Source of the DNA: Vombatus ursinus
Lineage: Eukaryota; Chordata; Mammalia; Diprotodontia; Vombatidae
Direction: 5' to 3'
NCBI RefSeq assembly: GCF_900497805.2
Contig: NW_020954576.1
Coordinates: forward strand, 69,377,183-69,441,182
Length of the DNA stretch: 64,000 bases
Every line of letters begins with the position of its first letter. Positions within the stretch are counted from its first letter, which is position 1. A program made the position numbers and the translations under genes. Below the pieces are notes generated by a model. The model was not told the origin of the DNA, searched no databases, and saw nothing but the letters and a program-made list of their open reading frames with translations. Shown piece after piece: positions 34,930 through 47,110 of the stretch.

Positions 34930-36740
34930 ACGTTATTTTTTCTCTTATATGATGCTACTTTTAATCTGTGTCTGACAGGTTCATTTCCAAAATAATTTTC
35001 CTTGGTTCACAAAGGCTGTTTTTACATGGCTGTCACAGAATAGAATTGGCCAAAAAATTCACTGGCTCTAATTTACCATGACTTTTATAGACTGTTACAT
35101 GAATTTTGCAAAGAGAGAAAATTAAATGGCATTTACTGAATGCTTGTTTATCTTATACAGAACAACATACAAGTTCTCTCTAATTTTACATAACTATATA
35201 GAAAGTATCAGTAGGCCTCCAAGCCATAATTAATCATTTTTGAATCTAGGGCAATATCACTGACTGACCCCAGGGCAAGTGACACAAGACTTACTCTCAA
35301 ATTATCTTTGTTAAGAAAAATTCAGATGCATCTGACACCCGAGAAAAGCACATGGAAAGATTCCTGAAAAGGATGGAAAGAGTGGGTACTCTGGGTGTGC
35401 TGAAGGCATAAAGCACCAAGGAACAGTACAGTATGCATGTCAAGAACAGGGAGAAGATATAGAGGACTATACAGCAATATATCCTAAGACTGTATATAAA
35501 AAGCAGTCAAATGAAATTGTAAACTAATAAAACTGGCTGTTTAAAGAAACTGCCCCAAGTATATTCTTCTGTTTTCATTGATTCTATCAAATTTAAAATG
35601 AGACTAAAAGAAAAGCATCTAAGTATCTAAAAGGATGTCTATGTCCCTTAGCAAACGCAACTTCATTTTCTCTCAAAAAAGATAAGACTGTAACTAATCC
35701 AACGTACAAAAGCAAAACCTAGTGTCAAATGATAATTGAATATGTGGTATATCCACAGAACAAGTAATTGTTTATCTTCAAGGTACCATTAGTATCAGGA
35801 AAATGAAGGAACAAAATTGGATTTCAGCTAAGGGATATATGAAATGTTTATTTGTAAACTTTTTTGTGTTATTCAGCCTTAAGCTGCCATGAGCTTCTTT
35901 TAAGTCTTTTTTAATTTGCCTCATCCTGATGTTATGTATTTTGGTAAACATCAGACAGAAACATAAAGAAAAAAAAGTATTATTATTTTTTTCTAAAAAT
36001 TAAATATACAAGAAAAGAAAAAGAAACATTAAAAACTTAAATATGAAAACTTAAATAGAAGATAAGAAAAAAAAAACATTGTCCTGTGCACAGCAGAACA
36101 TGAGATTCAAAATAGAAAAAAAAAGTTCTTTGTTTTGTTTTTTTTTAAGAACACCCACATGTTTTAAAATATTAGTTACCTACTGAAGGAAAAAAGTGCC
36201 TTTCCTTAGAAATTGATTATAATTCTTTATGATATAATTTGCCTTTTAATTACCTTTAAAAGTTGTGACAAAACCATCAAACATTTGCATAAATTCTAAC
36301 ATCCAAGAAATAACACAAAATTCAAACAAAGAAAAACATCCCTTCTGAATAAAATATCCTACTTTTTCACTTACTAGATGACAAGTTCATTGTCATATGA
36401 AGTTATCAACACATAGACTGGAGAAATAGATTTATAAATAAGAAAATGGTTATCTTTATATCATGCCATGTATTCAGAAACTTCTGCTACAATAAAAAAC
36501 ACACTATTCTATTCCAAGCCTGTGTTCATCACAAACATCTGTTATGAAAACAGCTTTCTAAGTATAATCTCTTCCCTTTTCAACATCAACCTATACTATC
36601 CTCTACTCTGGAATCCCTGTCTCTCTTATGCTATTGTTGTTCACAAATTGCCAAACTGAACTGTGAGTTAATTCCATTACCCACCTCCTTCACACAGAAC
36701 TAGGAGTCAGATGCCTATGCTGACTGAGTCATCTATAAAT
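34930..36740. other. No feature recognised
   Basis: AT-rich with many A runs. Short frames (for example 36468-36659) look random. Confidence 0.4.
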
Positions 36741-36747
36741 TTCATCT

Positions 36748-37595
36748 ATTAGTCAATAAGTATTTATTAAATGCTTACTATGTGGCAGGAATGGTGCTAA
36801 GCTATGAGGTCATATAAAGATGAAAAAGAAAGAGCCTTCCCTCAAAGAACTCATAATCTAACAAGGGGGAGGTGGGACAACTGGGCTAGTGGTGGTGAGA
36901 GAAGACAACAAGAAAACAAATATGTATGAACTATATACAAAATAAATAAGAAATGATTAAAAGAGGGAAGGAACTAGAATTAAGAGGAGTTGAGAAAGGC
37001 TTCCTGTAGATGATGAGACTTTAGCTGGGAAAAACAGGAAATCAGAGAAGCTAGTAAGTGGAGATGGAGCATGAGAACATTCCAGGTATAGGTGACTGTC
37101 AGAGAAAATGACGGAAGCCAAGAGATGGAGGGCCTTATTTGCAGAAAAACAAGGCTGCCACGGTCACTGGATCAATGAGTACAGGGCAAAGAATGAGCTG
37201 TAAAAAGACTCAAAAGGTCAGAAAGGAACTAGGTTATTACGGATTTTGAAAGCCATGCAAAAGATTTTGTATTTTATCTTGGAGGTGACAGGGAGCTACT
37301 GGAGTTTATTGAGTAGGGAGTTGAGGCAGTGGTAACATAGTAGACTAGCACATTAGGAAAATCACTTCAGTGGCTGAATGGGGGATGGATTGTATTGGGG
37401 AAAACAGTTGATTCAGGCAGACCCACCACTGAATTACTGCAGTAGTCCAGCCATGAGATGATAAAGGCCTGCACCAGAGTCATGTCAGTGTCAGACACAG
37501 AGACTGTGAAAGTGAAATCAACAAGCCTTAGCAACAGATTAGATATGGAGGTGTTTGTAAGAGATCCTGAGGAGTCAAGGATGATTCAATTTGTC
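36748..37595 (-). mobile_element. L2 LINE 3' region, long copy
   Basis: About 850 bp in reverse L2 order: 'aagtatttattaaatgc', 'tcaaagaactcataatctaac', 'ggcttcctgtagatgatg', 'cattccaggtataggtgac', 'gggagctactggagtttattg', 'cttcagtggctgaatgggg', 'ttactgcagtagtccagcc' and 'gaggagtcaaggatgattc'. It is the longest L2 in the window. Confidence 0.88.
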
Positions 37596-37867
37596 CCTCA
37601 ATAATGCAAATCAATACTTTTACTCCCCCATAATTGATTTTCTGACTGTTCTCAGCCTTCCATACAACCTTCTTCCCAGTTGCATAGCCATACTGAGAAA
37701 CTATACCTCAATGTCTTCATCTTTTATCTATACACTTTCCAGGATGAGACCTTCCTAGACTACTCAGTGAATACTCAGTGGTGAACATTTCTGGTCTCAT
37801 CTACTCCCAGGCCGTCAGGTGTCCTGTCATTATATGTGTATCCTTCCCTCTGTCTCCTACTCCATAT

Positions 37868-37932
37868 CTGCAAGTCAAGTCATCATCTCCCTGATGTCAT
37901 GGTTCTCTTTGAGAATGAAGGACAAAGCACAA
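37868..37932 (+). mobile_element. RTE-like LINE 3' tail, first copy
   Basis: 'gcaagtcaagtcatcatctc', 'cctgatgtcatggttctc', 'gagaatgaaggacaaagc' resemble the 3' end of marsupial RTE-type repeats. A second tail of the same kind lies at 38548-38612. Confidence 0.5.
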
Positions 37933-37939
37933 CCTGCTC

Positions 37940-38615
37940 AAACAGGGACCCAGCTGGCCAGTTCCAGTTGGGCAACTCAGCTCATCCTCTTCTCCCCTCT
38001 CTTCTCCTCTCCTCTCCTTTCCTCTTCTCTCCTCTCCTTGGGTATCATGCCCTTACCTGAAGGTGTTATGCCCAAAGGAAGGTAAATTTTGGTAACTGAA
38101 AAATACCTAGTTAAGTTAGGGATTACTGGCTTGATTTCTTTCTTAAAGACCATGCCTTAAACCCAATTCACTCTGAATCTCATTAACTGGATAACAACAG
38201 GTCACTGCCCAAGTGCCATTTAATGGTTATTTTTTGGGCCTTCCTGGCTTAATGTGAATGTCAATAGTAACTGTTGCTCTTTTAGCCAACAACACTGAGG
38301 GTCTTCCCCTCCCAGTTTGACTTTTTTTTTTTTAAAGAGACCATCCCTTGACTCACTTCTTAAAGAGGCCTATTCATTGAATGGGCTTTGCCTCACTGAA
38401 AGTAAGAACTTCAAAAGGCTTTAGCTTAAAAAGGGCAAGGTCTCCAACTGCATTCTGGACCATCTGGCCACTGGACCCAGATGGCTCTGGAGGAGAAAGT
38501 GAGGCTGGTGACTTTGCACAGCCCTGCCTCTCTCAAATCCAATTCAATTGCAAGTCATGTCATCATCTCCCTAATATCATGGTCCTCTTTGAGAAGGAAA
38601 GACAAACCACAACAC
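37940..38615 (+). mobile_element. RTE-like LINE 3' region, second copy
   Basis: It begins 'gacccagctggccagttcc', has a TC-rich stretch (37980-38040), and continues through 'gtcactgcccaagtgcc', 'cactgagggtcttcccctc' and 'gatggctctggaggagaaag' to a tail like that at 37868. Family assignment is from memory. Confidence 0.5.
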
Positions 38616-38624
38616 AATCTGCAA

Positions 38625-40017
38625 GCATAATGAAATACTGCCATTATTCCTGAAAAAGGTATGTTGTTACCTATACAGTTCCCCACAATAATAGTACTAC
38701 ATTCTCTAAAACTTTGAGCTGTTATGAAGTCAAATAAACCTCTCCTAATGCCTCCCTAGAGATCTGTACCATCCTTTTGATTATAGTACCACCCTATATA
38801 GTGACTTCTTAAACAGGAATAAACTTGGGGTTTCTAGGGAACCCAGCAACTTTCACTTTGGAGGAATCTTCATCTCTGAAAGGTAGCTATACCATCATCC
38901 AGATACATATTAACACCCTAGGTGTTCTATTCCATCTAGAAAAGAGATCATTGTTTCTGAGGAAGAATTTATCTGCTTTGAGAGGTCTTACCTTCTCTTG
39001 AGACCTATATGGTCCACATCAAACAATTATAAAAAGATCCCAATTGCTTCTTCACATTCTTGCTCTCTGCACTGCTGGTCTATTTTCTCCTTCTGTGTTC
39101 TGCCTGATGAAGCCAAAAAGCAAAAGAATAGCTTAAGCATATGAACTATCCATGAAGATGCAGCATTTCCACAACAAAAGTTTCATCAAAGAGGCAATGA
39201 GGACTTTATATATTATTAAAATGACACAAGGGAGAAAAAAGGTTGCTCCTGAAGCATGCTTGGGCATACCTGTCATTATCCATTTCAGTGGTGCATTTCA
39301 TCAAGAAAAGTCTCTCAGTGGCCCAACAAGTTCTTGAATTTTGCATTATTTTATTGATACATAGTTAGCAATAAGAGAGCTAGTGTTACATGAAACTAAC
39401 ACTCTGTTTCCAACTAGACTTAAATATAATGGAACCCCTCAAGATTAACATCTGCCTAATGGGTTATGGCCTATCAAACATTTGAATTCATAGACATTTT
39501 TATAGAAAATATTTTGCTTCATGGCATTCTGCAATTTGTTCAACAATCAGTATGTCTTATAATGTGGCTCCTTTTTACCACATCTTACTAGACTTCAGCT
39601 CATATAACAAAACTTACGTATGCAATAGAATGATATTCAAATGTTGGAAATCAAAAACAACACCCTCATTGATCAAGTGCTTTAAATCTCTGTAACATCA
39701 TTTTATTGCTCAAAAATAACTCTGCTACAAATTGATCTTTCCCTTACATAAAGATCTTCCACCCAATTCATTGTCTGTCTGGACCACCAAATCAAGCATT
39801 TGGTTTTAGTGATATGCATTGTTCCCTTATCATTTCTGGAATATATCTTATGTTCCTTACACAATTTTCAATAGTTCTAGAATAAATCCTATGATTAGTG
39901 AGTGGGTGAGTGTGTGTGTAGACATTATTAATACTGATAAAAAGTGAGTATAAAGTTTGTATTTATTATATGGCTTCCCTCTCTAAAACCCATAAAGAAT
40001 TTTCTTGGAAGTGACTT
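38625..40017. other. No feature recognised
   Basis: I saw no gene or confident repeat. The 61-codon frame at 39152 has no known domain. Confidence 0.4.
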
Positions 40018-41863
40018 CCAAAAGCAGAACTAAGATGGCAGAGTAGAGAAGTACTCAATGGATCTCTCCTACTGTTCCATCCAAAGAACTTTAAAATAAT
40101 GCCTCTAATTGAATTTTGGAGTGGCAGAGTAAACAAAAGGTCAGAGTGAGACGTTATTTCAGCCCAAGTTGAAAAGAGAGATCTGTGTCATGGAGGTAGA
40201 GCCTAGCCCACAGCCCACATGCATGTAAGACCAGTGGTGGAACTAGGAGGTAACAGAAGCAGCAGCAACTTTGGGAGCCTCTAAACCAAAGATGGTAAGG
40301 AGACCTGGCAATTGGTCAGAAAAAGATTACAGTTTATTCCTGTGCTAACAATGGACACAAGAACAGACACTGTGTGGCATCTCTATCGCTCCATTTCTGG
40401 GTTATAGTTCAAGGGCAGAGAAAAAGCATGTACAGTCAAGAGGGGGTGGAAGCCTTGAGGGACAACTGTTTAGCAATTCTTTTACCTATACCAATTTCTA
40501 GGACATAATTTAAGGGCAGAAAAGAGCCCTTTTGGTCAAGAGGAAGTGGAATCCCTGAGGGGAAGTAAAACTTCAGGCCCAAAGGATTTGAGACCCTTAG
40601 AAACAGTATCATTTTCAGTCCCAAGGGAGGAGGGGCCTGAGGAGCTGTATGGATTGCAAACTCAGGAGAACAAAGGCCCTTCCTGTGCAAGAATCAGAGT
40701 TCAGACCAAGAGAACAGTGACCACACATCTCCCCAAATCATATAACCTTGAAAGCACTGAAAACTTCCAAACCACCAGAAATATCTCTGAAAATAGCAAT
40801 GCAAAAAAGCCTTAAGACTGATTCAGTGCCTCTCCTGCCCCGTCCTTCCCCCCCCCCCCCATATGGGGAAGAAAGTGCAATTTCCTTTTTAGGCAATTGA
40901 GGTTAAGTGACTTGCCCAGGGTCACACAGCTAGTAAGTGTCAAGTGTTTGATCTGAGGCCAGATTTGAACTCAGGTCCTCCTGACTTTAGGGCTGGTGCT
41001 CTATCCACTGTGCCACCTAGTTGCCCCCAAAATTCTAACATTAACATGAAGTTCTAAATCAAGAAGTAGGGTGGAAAAATGAACAAAAAACAAAAAAGGA
41101 CCTGACAATAAAAGGCCACTATGATGACAGAGAAGATCAAGCCACGAACACAAAAAACAATAAAGTCAAAACAGTTACAAATGAAGCCTCAAAGGGAAAA
41201 AAAATGTGAAATGGACACAAGCCAAACAAGAATTTCAGGAAGAGCTAAAATTATTTTCAAAATCAAATAAGAGTGAGAGAGGAAAATTTGGCAAAGTAAG
41301 GAAAGCAAAGGAAGAAAATTATGAAAAGAAAATTAGCATCCTTGGAAAAAAAAGTACAAAAAAGTTTTGAAAAAAAAATAAACCTTGGCCAAATATAAAA
41401 AGAGGAACAAAAATTCACTGGTGAAAATAACTTCTTAAAAAGTAGATCTGACCAAGTGGAAAAAGGAGTACAAAAACTCACTAAAGAAAATTATTCCTTA
41501 AAAATTAGAATTGGACAAGTGGAAGCTCATAACTCCATGAAACAACAAGAAACAATAAAAACGTCAAAAGAATGAAAATAAAATAAAATAAAGTGTGAAA
41601 TATTTCATCAGAGAAACAAAAGACCTGAAAAAATATCAAAGAGAGATATTTTAATAATTATTGGATTACTTGAAAGCTATGATCAAAGAACAATCCTAGA
41701 CATCATGTTTCATGAAATTATAAAGGGAAACTGCTGTGATACCCTTAAACCAGAGGATAAAACAGAAAGTAAAAGAATACATTGATCATCACCTGAAAGA
41801 GTTCCCAAAATAAAAGCTCACAAGAATATTATAACCAAATTTCATAGATCCCAAGTAAAAGAG
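40018..41863 (+). mobile_element. Older half-L1/L1, 5' UTR and ORF1 first part
   Basis: It starts with 'gcagaactaagatggcagag', a classic L1 leader. It has about 1.1 kb of 5' UTR, then an ORF1-like coiled-coil region from about 41040, and stops where a younger half-L1 is inserted (41877). A CORE-SINE interrupts it (40884-41028). The ORF1 region is heavily broken: plus-strand frames are short, and a lysine-rich coiled coil can be followed only in pieces. Confidence 0.75.
40884..41028 (-). mobile_element. CORE-SINE (short form)
   Basis: 'ggcaattgaggttaagtgac', 'gtcacacagctagtaagtg', 'tttgaactcaggtcctcc', 'tgccacctagttgcccc': a near-consensus reverse copy. Confidence 0.93.
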
Positions 41864-41876
41864 AAAATACTTCAAG

Positions 41877-44518
41877 GGGGCAGAGCCAAGATGGCAGAGT
41901 AAAAGCAATGACTTGCTTGAGTTCTCTCCCAAACCCCTCCAAATACCTATAAAAAATGGCTCTAAATAAATACTAAAGCAGCAGAACCCACTAAAAGACA
42001 GAGTGAAACAAATTTCCAGCCCAATACAACCTGGATGGTTGATTGGAAAAGTATATCACACCAGGCTGGGAGAGAAGCACAGTTCAGTGTGGGCAGAGCA
42101 AACCTGGAGCAGGCCTCAGAGGAATGAATCACCGGCACCTGTGGCAGTTTCCAGACTCCTCAACCCATGAATGTCAAAGACAACTTAGAAGGTCAGTGGG
42201 AAAAGTTTGTTTCCACGGTGCTGAGAGAGAAGGACAGTTGGTTTCCAGCCCTATTCCCTGAGCAGGGCCCCGGGGTGGCAGCTGCCTCCTGAGCTTAGGG
42301 CCCACAGACTAAGGGGGAATTGAGTGGCTGATCAAAGCAGGATTGCAGAGATCACTCTGCTGGTACAGGATTCTCTGGCTTTGCCTATGCTTGGATCTGG
42401 GTCACAGTTCTGGGTGGTGGTCCTGAGGCAAGAAGGATTGGTGGCATGGTGGAGCTTGTAGTGGTTGTGGAGAGGAAATCCTCCTCACAGTTCCAAGACA
42501 GAAAAGAGTGCTCATAGACCAGAGCACAGGCCAGGAAAGGAGTAAACACTTCTCCTTTGATCATAGCACCTTGGAAGAACTGAAAATTTACAGGTCCCTA
42601 GAAGTATCTCTGAAAAAAGCTGCACAAAACCCCTAAAGCTTGGGACAGCACATTCTCCACATTGGAAACAGGCTCCTACCTTAACAAAGAGTTTATAACT
42701 CAAGTAATTGACCGAGATCATGAGCAAGCAGCACAAAAAAAGTCAGACTATATTATCTTACTTTGATGACAAAGAAGATCAAAACATACAACCAGAAGAA
42801 GACAACAAAGGCAAAGCTCCTACATCCAAAGCCTCCAAGAAAAATATGAATTGGGACCAGGCCATGGAAGAGCTCAAAAAGTATTTTGAGAAGCAAGTAA
42901 GAGAAGTAGAGGAAAAACTGAGAGTGATGCTAAAGGAGACCCAAAAAAGTACTGAAGAAAATAACACCTCAAAAAATAGCCTAACTGAAATGGCAAAAGA
43001 GGTCCAAAAAGCCAATGAGGAGAAGAATGCCCTAAAAAGCAAAATTGGCCAAATGGAAAAGGAAGTCCAAAAACTTACTGAAGAAAACACTTCCTTAAAA
43101 ATTAGAATAGAGCACCTGGAAGCTAGTGACAATTTGAGAAATCAAGGCACTGTAACACAAATCCAAAAGAATGAAAAAATAGAAAAGAATGTGAAATATC
43201 TCATTGCAAAAACAACTGACCTGGAAAATAGATCCAGGAGAGAGAACTTAAAAAATTATTGGACTATCTGAAAACCATGATCAAAAAAAGAGACTAGACA
43301 TCATCTTTCAAGAAATTATCAAGGAAAACTGCCCTGATGTTTTAGAACCAGAGGGCAAAATAGAAATTGAAAGACTCCACCAATCACTTCCTGAAAGAGA
43401 TCCCCAAAGGAAAACTCCTAGGAATGTTGTAGCCAAATTCCAGAATTCCCATGTCAAGGAGAAGATATTGTAAGCAGCCAGCAGGAAACAATTCAAGGAT
43501 TGTGGAAACACAATCAGAATAATTCAAGATTTAGCAGTTTTTACATTAAGGGTCTGGAAGGCATGGAGTATGATATTCCAGAGAGCAAAGGAGATAGGAC
43601 TACAATCTAGAATCACCTACCCAGTAAAACTGAGTATAATCCTTCAGGGTAAAAAATGGTCATTCAATGAAATAGGGGACTTTGAAGCATTCCTGTAGAA
43701 AAGACTAGAGCTGAATAGAAAATTTGACCTTCAAATACAAGACTCAAGTGAAGCATGGAAGGGGTAAACAGGAAAGAGAAATCATAAGAGACTTACTAAG
43801 GTTGAACTGTTTACATTCCTGCAGGGAAAAATGATATTTGCAACTCATGAGTCCTTTGTCAGTATTAGGACAGTGGGAGGGAAAGAAATTTATATGTATG
43901 TATAGACAGATAGATAAAGGGCACAGGGTGAGTTGAAGATGAAGGGGTGATATCTGGAAAATAAAAGTAAGGGATGAGAGAGAATTATACTGGGAGAAGG
44001 AGAAAGGGAGAAGTAGAATGAGGTAAAATATCTCACTTGAAACAGACAAGAAAAGACTTTTACAGTGGAGGGGAAATGGGGGAAGGTGAGAGGGATGAAT
44101 GAATCTTATTCTCATAGGATTTGGCTTAAAGAGGGAATAACATACACAATGGGGTATGGAAAACTATCTTACCCTACAGGAAAATAAGGGGGGAAAGGAA
44201 CAAGAGAGCAGGGGGTTGATAGAGGGGAGGTCAGATTGGGGGAGGGGATAATCAAAAACAAACACTTCTGAGGAGGGACAAGGTCAAAAGAGAGAATAGA
44301 ATAAGTAGGGGGCAGGATAGGATGAAGGGTAATATACTTAGTTTTTCACAACAGGACTACTATGGAAGTGTTTTGCATGACTACACATCTATAATCTGCA
44401 TCGAGATGCTTGCCTTTTCAATGAGGGTGGGTGGGGAGGGAGGAAGGGAGAAACTTTGTAACCCAAAGTTTTAAAAACACATGTTAAAAAGAAAAAAAGA
44501 AAATTTTTCAAAATGAAA
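41877..44518 (+). mobile_element. Younger half-L1 (HAL1-like), complete ends
   Basis: Flanked by the 13-bp direct repeat aaaatacttcaag (41864-41876 and 44519-44531). It starts gggggcagagccaagatggc, has about 840 bp of 5' UTR, ORF1 (42720 to about 43690), then about 830 bp of purine-rich 3' UTR and an A-rich tail. No ORF2 lies between ORF1 and the tail. The 2.64-kb layout matches the minus-strand copy at 801-4227, which supports a real ORF1-only family mobilised by L1 rather than a one-off deletion. Confidence 0.87.
42720..43690 (+). CDS. Half-L1 ORF1-like RNA-binding protein (frameshifted)
   Basis: This matches L1 ORF1p, the trimeric RNA chaperone of LINE particles. Residues from about 50 form a long coiled coil (for example MAKEVQKANEEKN and IGQMEKEVQKLTEEN). 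RRM-like and C-terminal domain sequence follows (PRNVVAKF, IRIIQDLA, AWSMIFQRAKEIG). The probable start is the methionine at 42720 (MSKQHKKSQ), preferred over 42708 because the other copy begins with a similar MNKQ. The open frame ends at about 43271. The C-terminal half continues in another frame and has an in-frame stop near 43470, so no full protein is made from this copy. Confidence 0.78.
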
Positions 44519-44868
44519 AAAATACTTCAAGAAGTAAGAAAGAAACCATTCAAATCCCATGCCACCACACTAAGAATCATAGAAGATTTATCAGTTACCA
44601 CATTAAAGGAGCAGAGGGCTTAGAATATGGTATTACAGAAGGCAAAAGATCCAGCATTACAAGAGAGAATAACATATTCACCAAAACTGAGTATGACCAT
44701 TCATGGGGGGGGGGGATATTTAATGAAATAGAGGACTTTTAAGCATTCCTGATGAAAAGACCAGAGCCAAATAGAAAATTAGAATTTAAAATACAAGTTT
44801 CAAGAGAAACATAAAAAAGAAACAAGAAAGAGAAATCATAAAGGATTTAGTAAGGTTAAACTGTTTAC
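44519..44868 (+). mobile_element. Older half-L1/L1, ORF1 end and 3' UTR start
   Basis: This resumes the element of 40018-41863. Across the inserted half-L1 the reading order of ORF1 (KEKILQ, then RKK) is continuous once the target repeat is counted once. It holds a C-terminal domain remnant and early 3' UTR, and is cut at about 44868 by the minus-strand L1. Confidence 0.78.
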
Positions 44869-44874
44869 TTTTCT

Positions 44875-46292
44875 AATTTATTTCATTTTTTAAATTAATT
44901 TATTTTGAATTATAAACAATCACTTCCATAAGCTTTTGAGTTTTAAATTTTTCTCCCCCTCCCTCCCCACCTCCCTTCTCAACACGGCATGCAGTCTGAT
45001 GTAGGCTATATGTATACATTCCTATTAAACATATTTGCACATTAGTGATGTTGTAAGTAAGAATTAAACCAATAGGAGGAATCACCAGAAAGAGGAAACA
45101 AAACACAACAGAAGAAAAAATAGCAAATAATATGCTTTGATCTGCATTTATACTCCATAGTTGTTTTTTCTTTGTGGATAGCATTTTCCATCATGAGGCT
45201 TTTGGAGATGTCTTAGATCCTTGTATTGCTGAGAAGGGTTAAGTCTATCAATATTAGTCTTCGCACAACATGGCTGTTATTGTGTACAACATTCTCCTGG
45301 TTCTGCTCACTTCACTCAGCATCAGACCATACAAGTCTTTCCAGGTTTTTCTGAAGTTAGCCTATTCATCAGTTCTTATAGCACAATAGTTTTCCATTAC
45401 ATTCATGAATCACAACTTGTTCAGCCATTTCCCAATTGATGGGCATTCCCCCCAATTTCCAATTCATTGCCACCACAAAAAGAGCTGCTATAAATATTTT
45501 TGTACATGTAGGTCCTTTTCCCATTTGTATTATCTCTTTGGGATATAACCCTAGAAGTGCTATTGCTAGGTCAAAGGGTATGCACATTTTTATAGCCCTT
45601 TGTGCATAGTTCTAAATTGCTCTCCAGAATGGTTGGATCATTTCACAACTCCACCAACAATGCATTAGTATTCCAATTTTCCCACATCTTCTTCAACATT
45701 TATCATTTTCCTGTTTTGTTATGTTGGCCAATCTGATAGATGTGATGTGGTACCTCAGAGTTGTTTTGATTTGCATTTCTCTAATCAATAATGATTTAGA
45801 GCATTTTTTTCATATGACTATAGATGGCTTTAATTTTTTCATCTGAGAATTCCCTGTTCATATCCTTTGACCATTTATCAATTGGGGAATGACTTGTATT
45901 CTTATAGATTTGACTTAATTCTCCATATATTTTAGAAATGAGGACCTTATCAGAAAGACTGGTTGTAAACATTCTTTCCCAATTTTCTAACTTCCTTCTA
46001 ATCTTAGTTGCATTGGCTTTGTTTATGCAAAAACTTTTCAATTTAATGTAATAAAAGTTATCCATTTTGCTTTTCATAGTGTTCTCTATCTCTTGTTTGG
46101 TCATGAATTCTTCTGTTCTCCATAAATCTGATAGGTAAACTATTCCTTGCTCTACCATATTGCTTACAGTATCAACCATTTTATCTAAATCATGAACCCA
46201 TTTTTACTTTATTTTGGTATATGGTGTGAGATTTTGATCAATGCCTAGTTTCTGCCATACTCTTTTCCAGTTTTCCCAACAGTTTTTTTCAA
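44875..46292 (-). mobile_element. L1 LINE, 3' UTR and ORF2 C-terminus
   Basis: Minus-strand frames 45796-46179 (SDLWRTEEFMTKQEI ... RKLENWERMFTTSLSDKVLISKIYGELSQIY) and 45369-45587 (IPFDLAIALLGLY) are the L1 ORF2 end. The L1 tail is at about 44880-45180 in its complete form. 5'-truncated near 46292. Confidence 0.9.
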
Positions 46293-47110
46293 AGAGTAGG
46301 ATATATTTCAAACAGGATATCTGCCAAATGAGGATGACTTGAGCTATTTCTCCAGAGCATATGGACCTTCCAAGAGTACAAGGACTTGTTCTGGGGAAGG
46401 AAAAATGAAGGGCCCAAGAGGGTCCACTAGAAGTATTCCAAAAGCAGTATATTTTTATCATGGAAATCATGATATCCCTGGAAATAAAGAAACTGAGCAC
46501 TTTTCCAACCAAGACTGAGGTTAGTTAGGTCAGTTAGTCAAAGACATGGCTCTTGGCATGTTGGACCCCCAACATGGGCAGCTGAGACACAGGATGATTC
46601 AACTGTGATTAGTAAGGACAAATCTCTGGTCTTGAGAGAATTGAGCATTATTTTGAAAGTAAAATTGTATAGGGAAATTCAGCAAGAGGGCAATAAGAGC
46701 CCTTCCACTCCTCTAAAGCCTAGAATCCTCAAAATCCTCTGCCACTTTTAGATCTTTCACAGGAAGCTATAGAGGGCAAATTATGGAAAGATGGGACATC
46801 TATCAATTCTGAAGGGCTCTAACTCCACAGGAAGTTGTAGCAAGGAAGGCAGAGCTTAAGCCTTAGACCCTGAGGCAATTAGGCCCTCTGGACAGCTTTG
46901 TGGCCTTTGAAAGGAAACAAACAGACTAAGCCTTAGGAGATGAGGAGAGAAGAACCCTGGTACATAGTGATCCCATTACACTAGGTTTTCTAAATAATTC
47001 TGTTTTGTTGTTGTTATTGTTTGTTCTTTGTCTATTAAAATGTTCATGCTTTTTTGGTCTGTCAATTTTTGTTAAGTTCACAATAAATAGTATTTTAAAA
47101 ATAAATAAAA
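46293..47110 (+). other. Unidentified segment with A-rich end
   Basis: It ends in 'cacaataaatagtatttt' and 'aaaaataaataaaaacag', like a retroposed 3' end with a poly-A signal. I cannot name the source. It could be a retrocopy of an RNA, an old LTR piece, or plain genomic sequence. Confidence 0.3.

Noticed and set aside
34506-34975. Long open frames on both strands (up to 134 codons)
   Set aside because: They are translations of the TA/TG/TC/CA microsatellite, overlap on opposite strands and have no domain.
38381-38653. 90-codon plus-strand frame
   Set aside because: It lies wholly in the RTE-like repeat 3' region.
42043-42261. 72-codon frame in the half-L1 5' UTR
   Set aside because: It lies upstream of ORF1 in sequence shared with the other half-L1 copy, where the frame is not kept.
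42779-43132. 117-codon minus-strand frame
   Set aside because: It is antisense to the half-L1 coiled-coil ORF1. The plus-strand frame explains the region.
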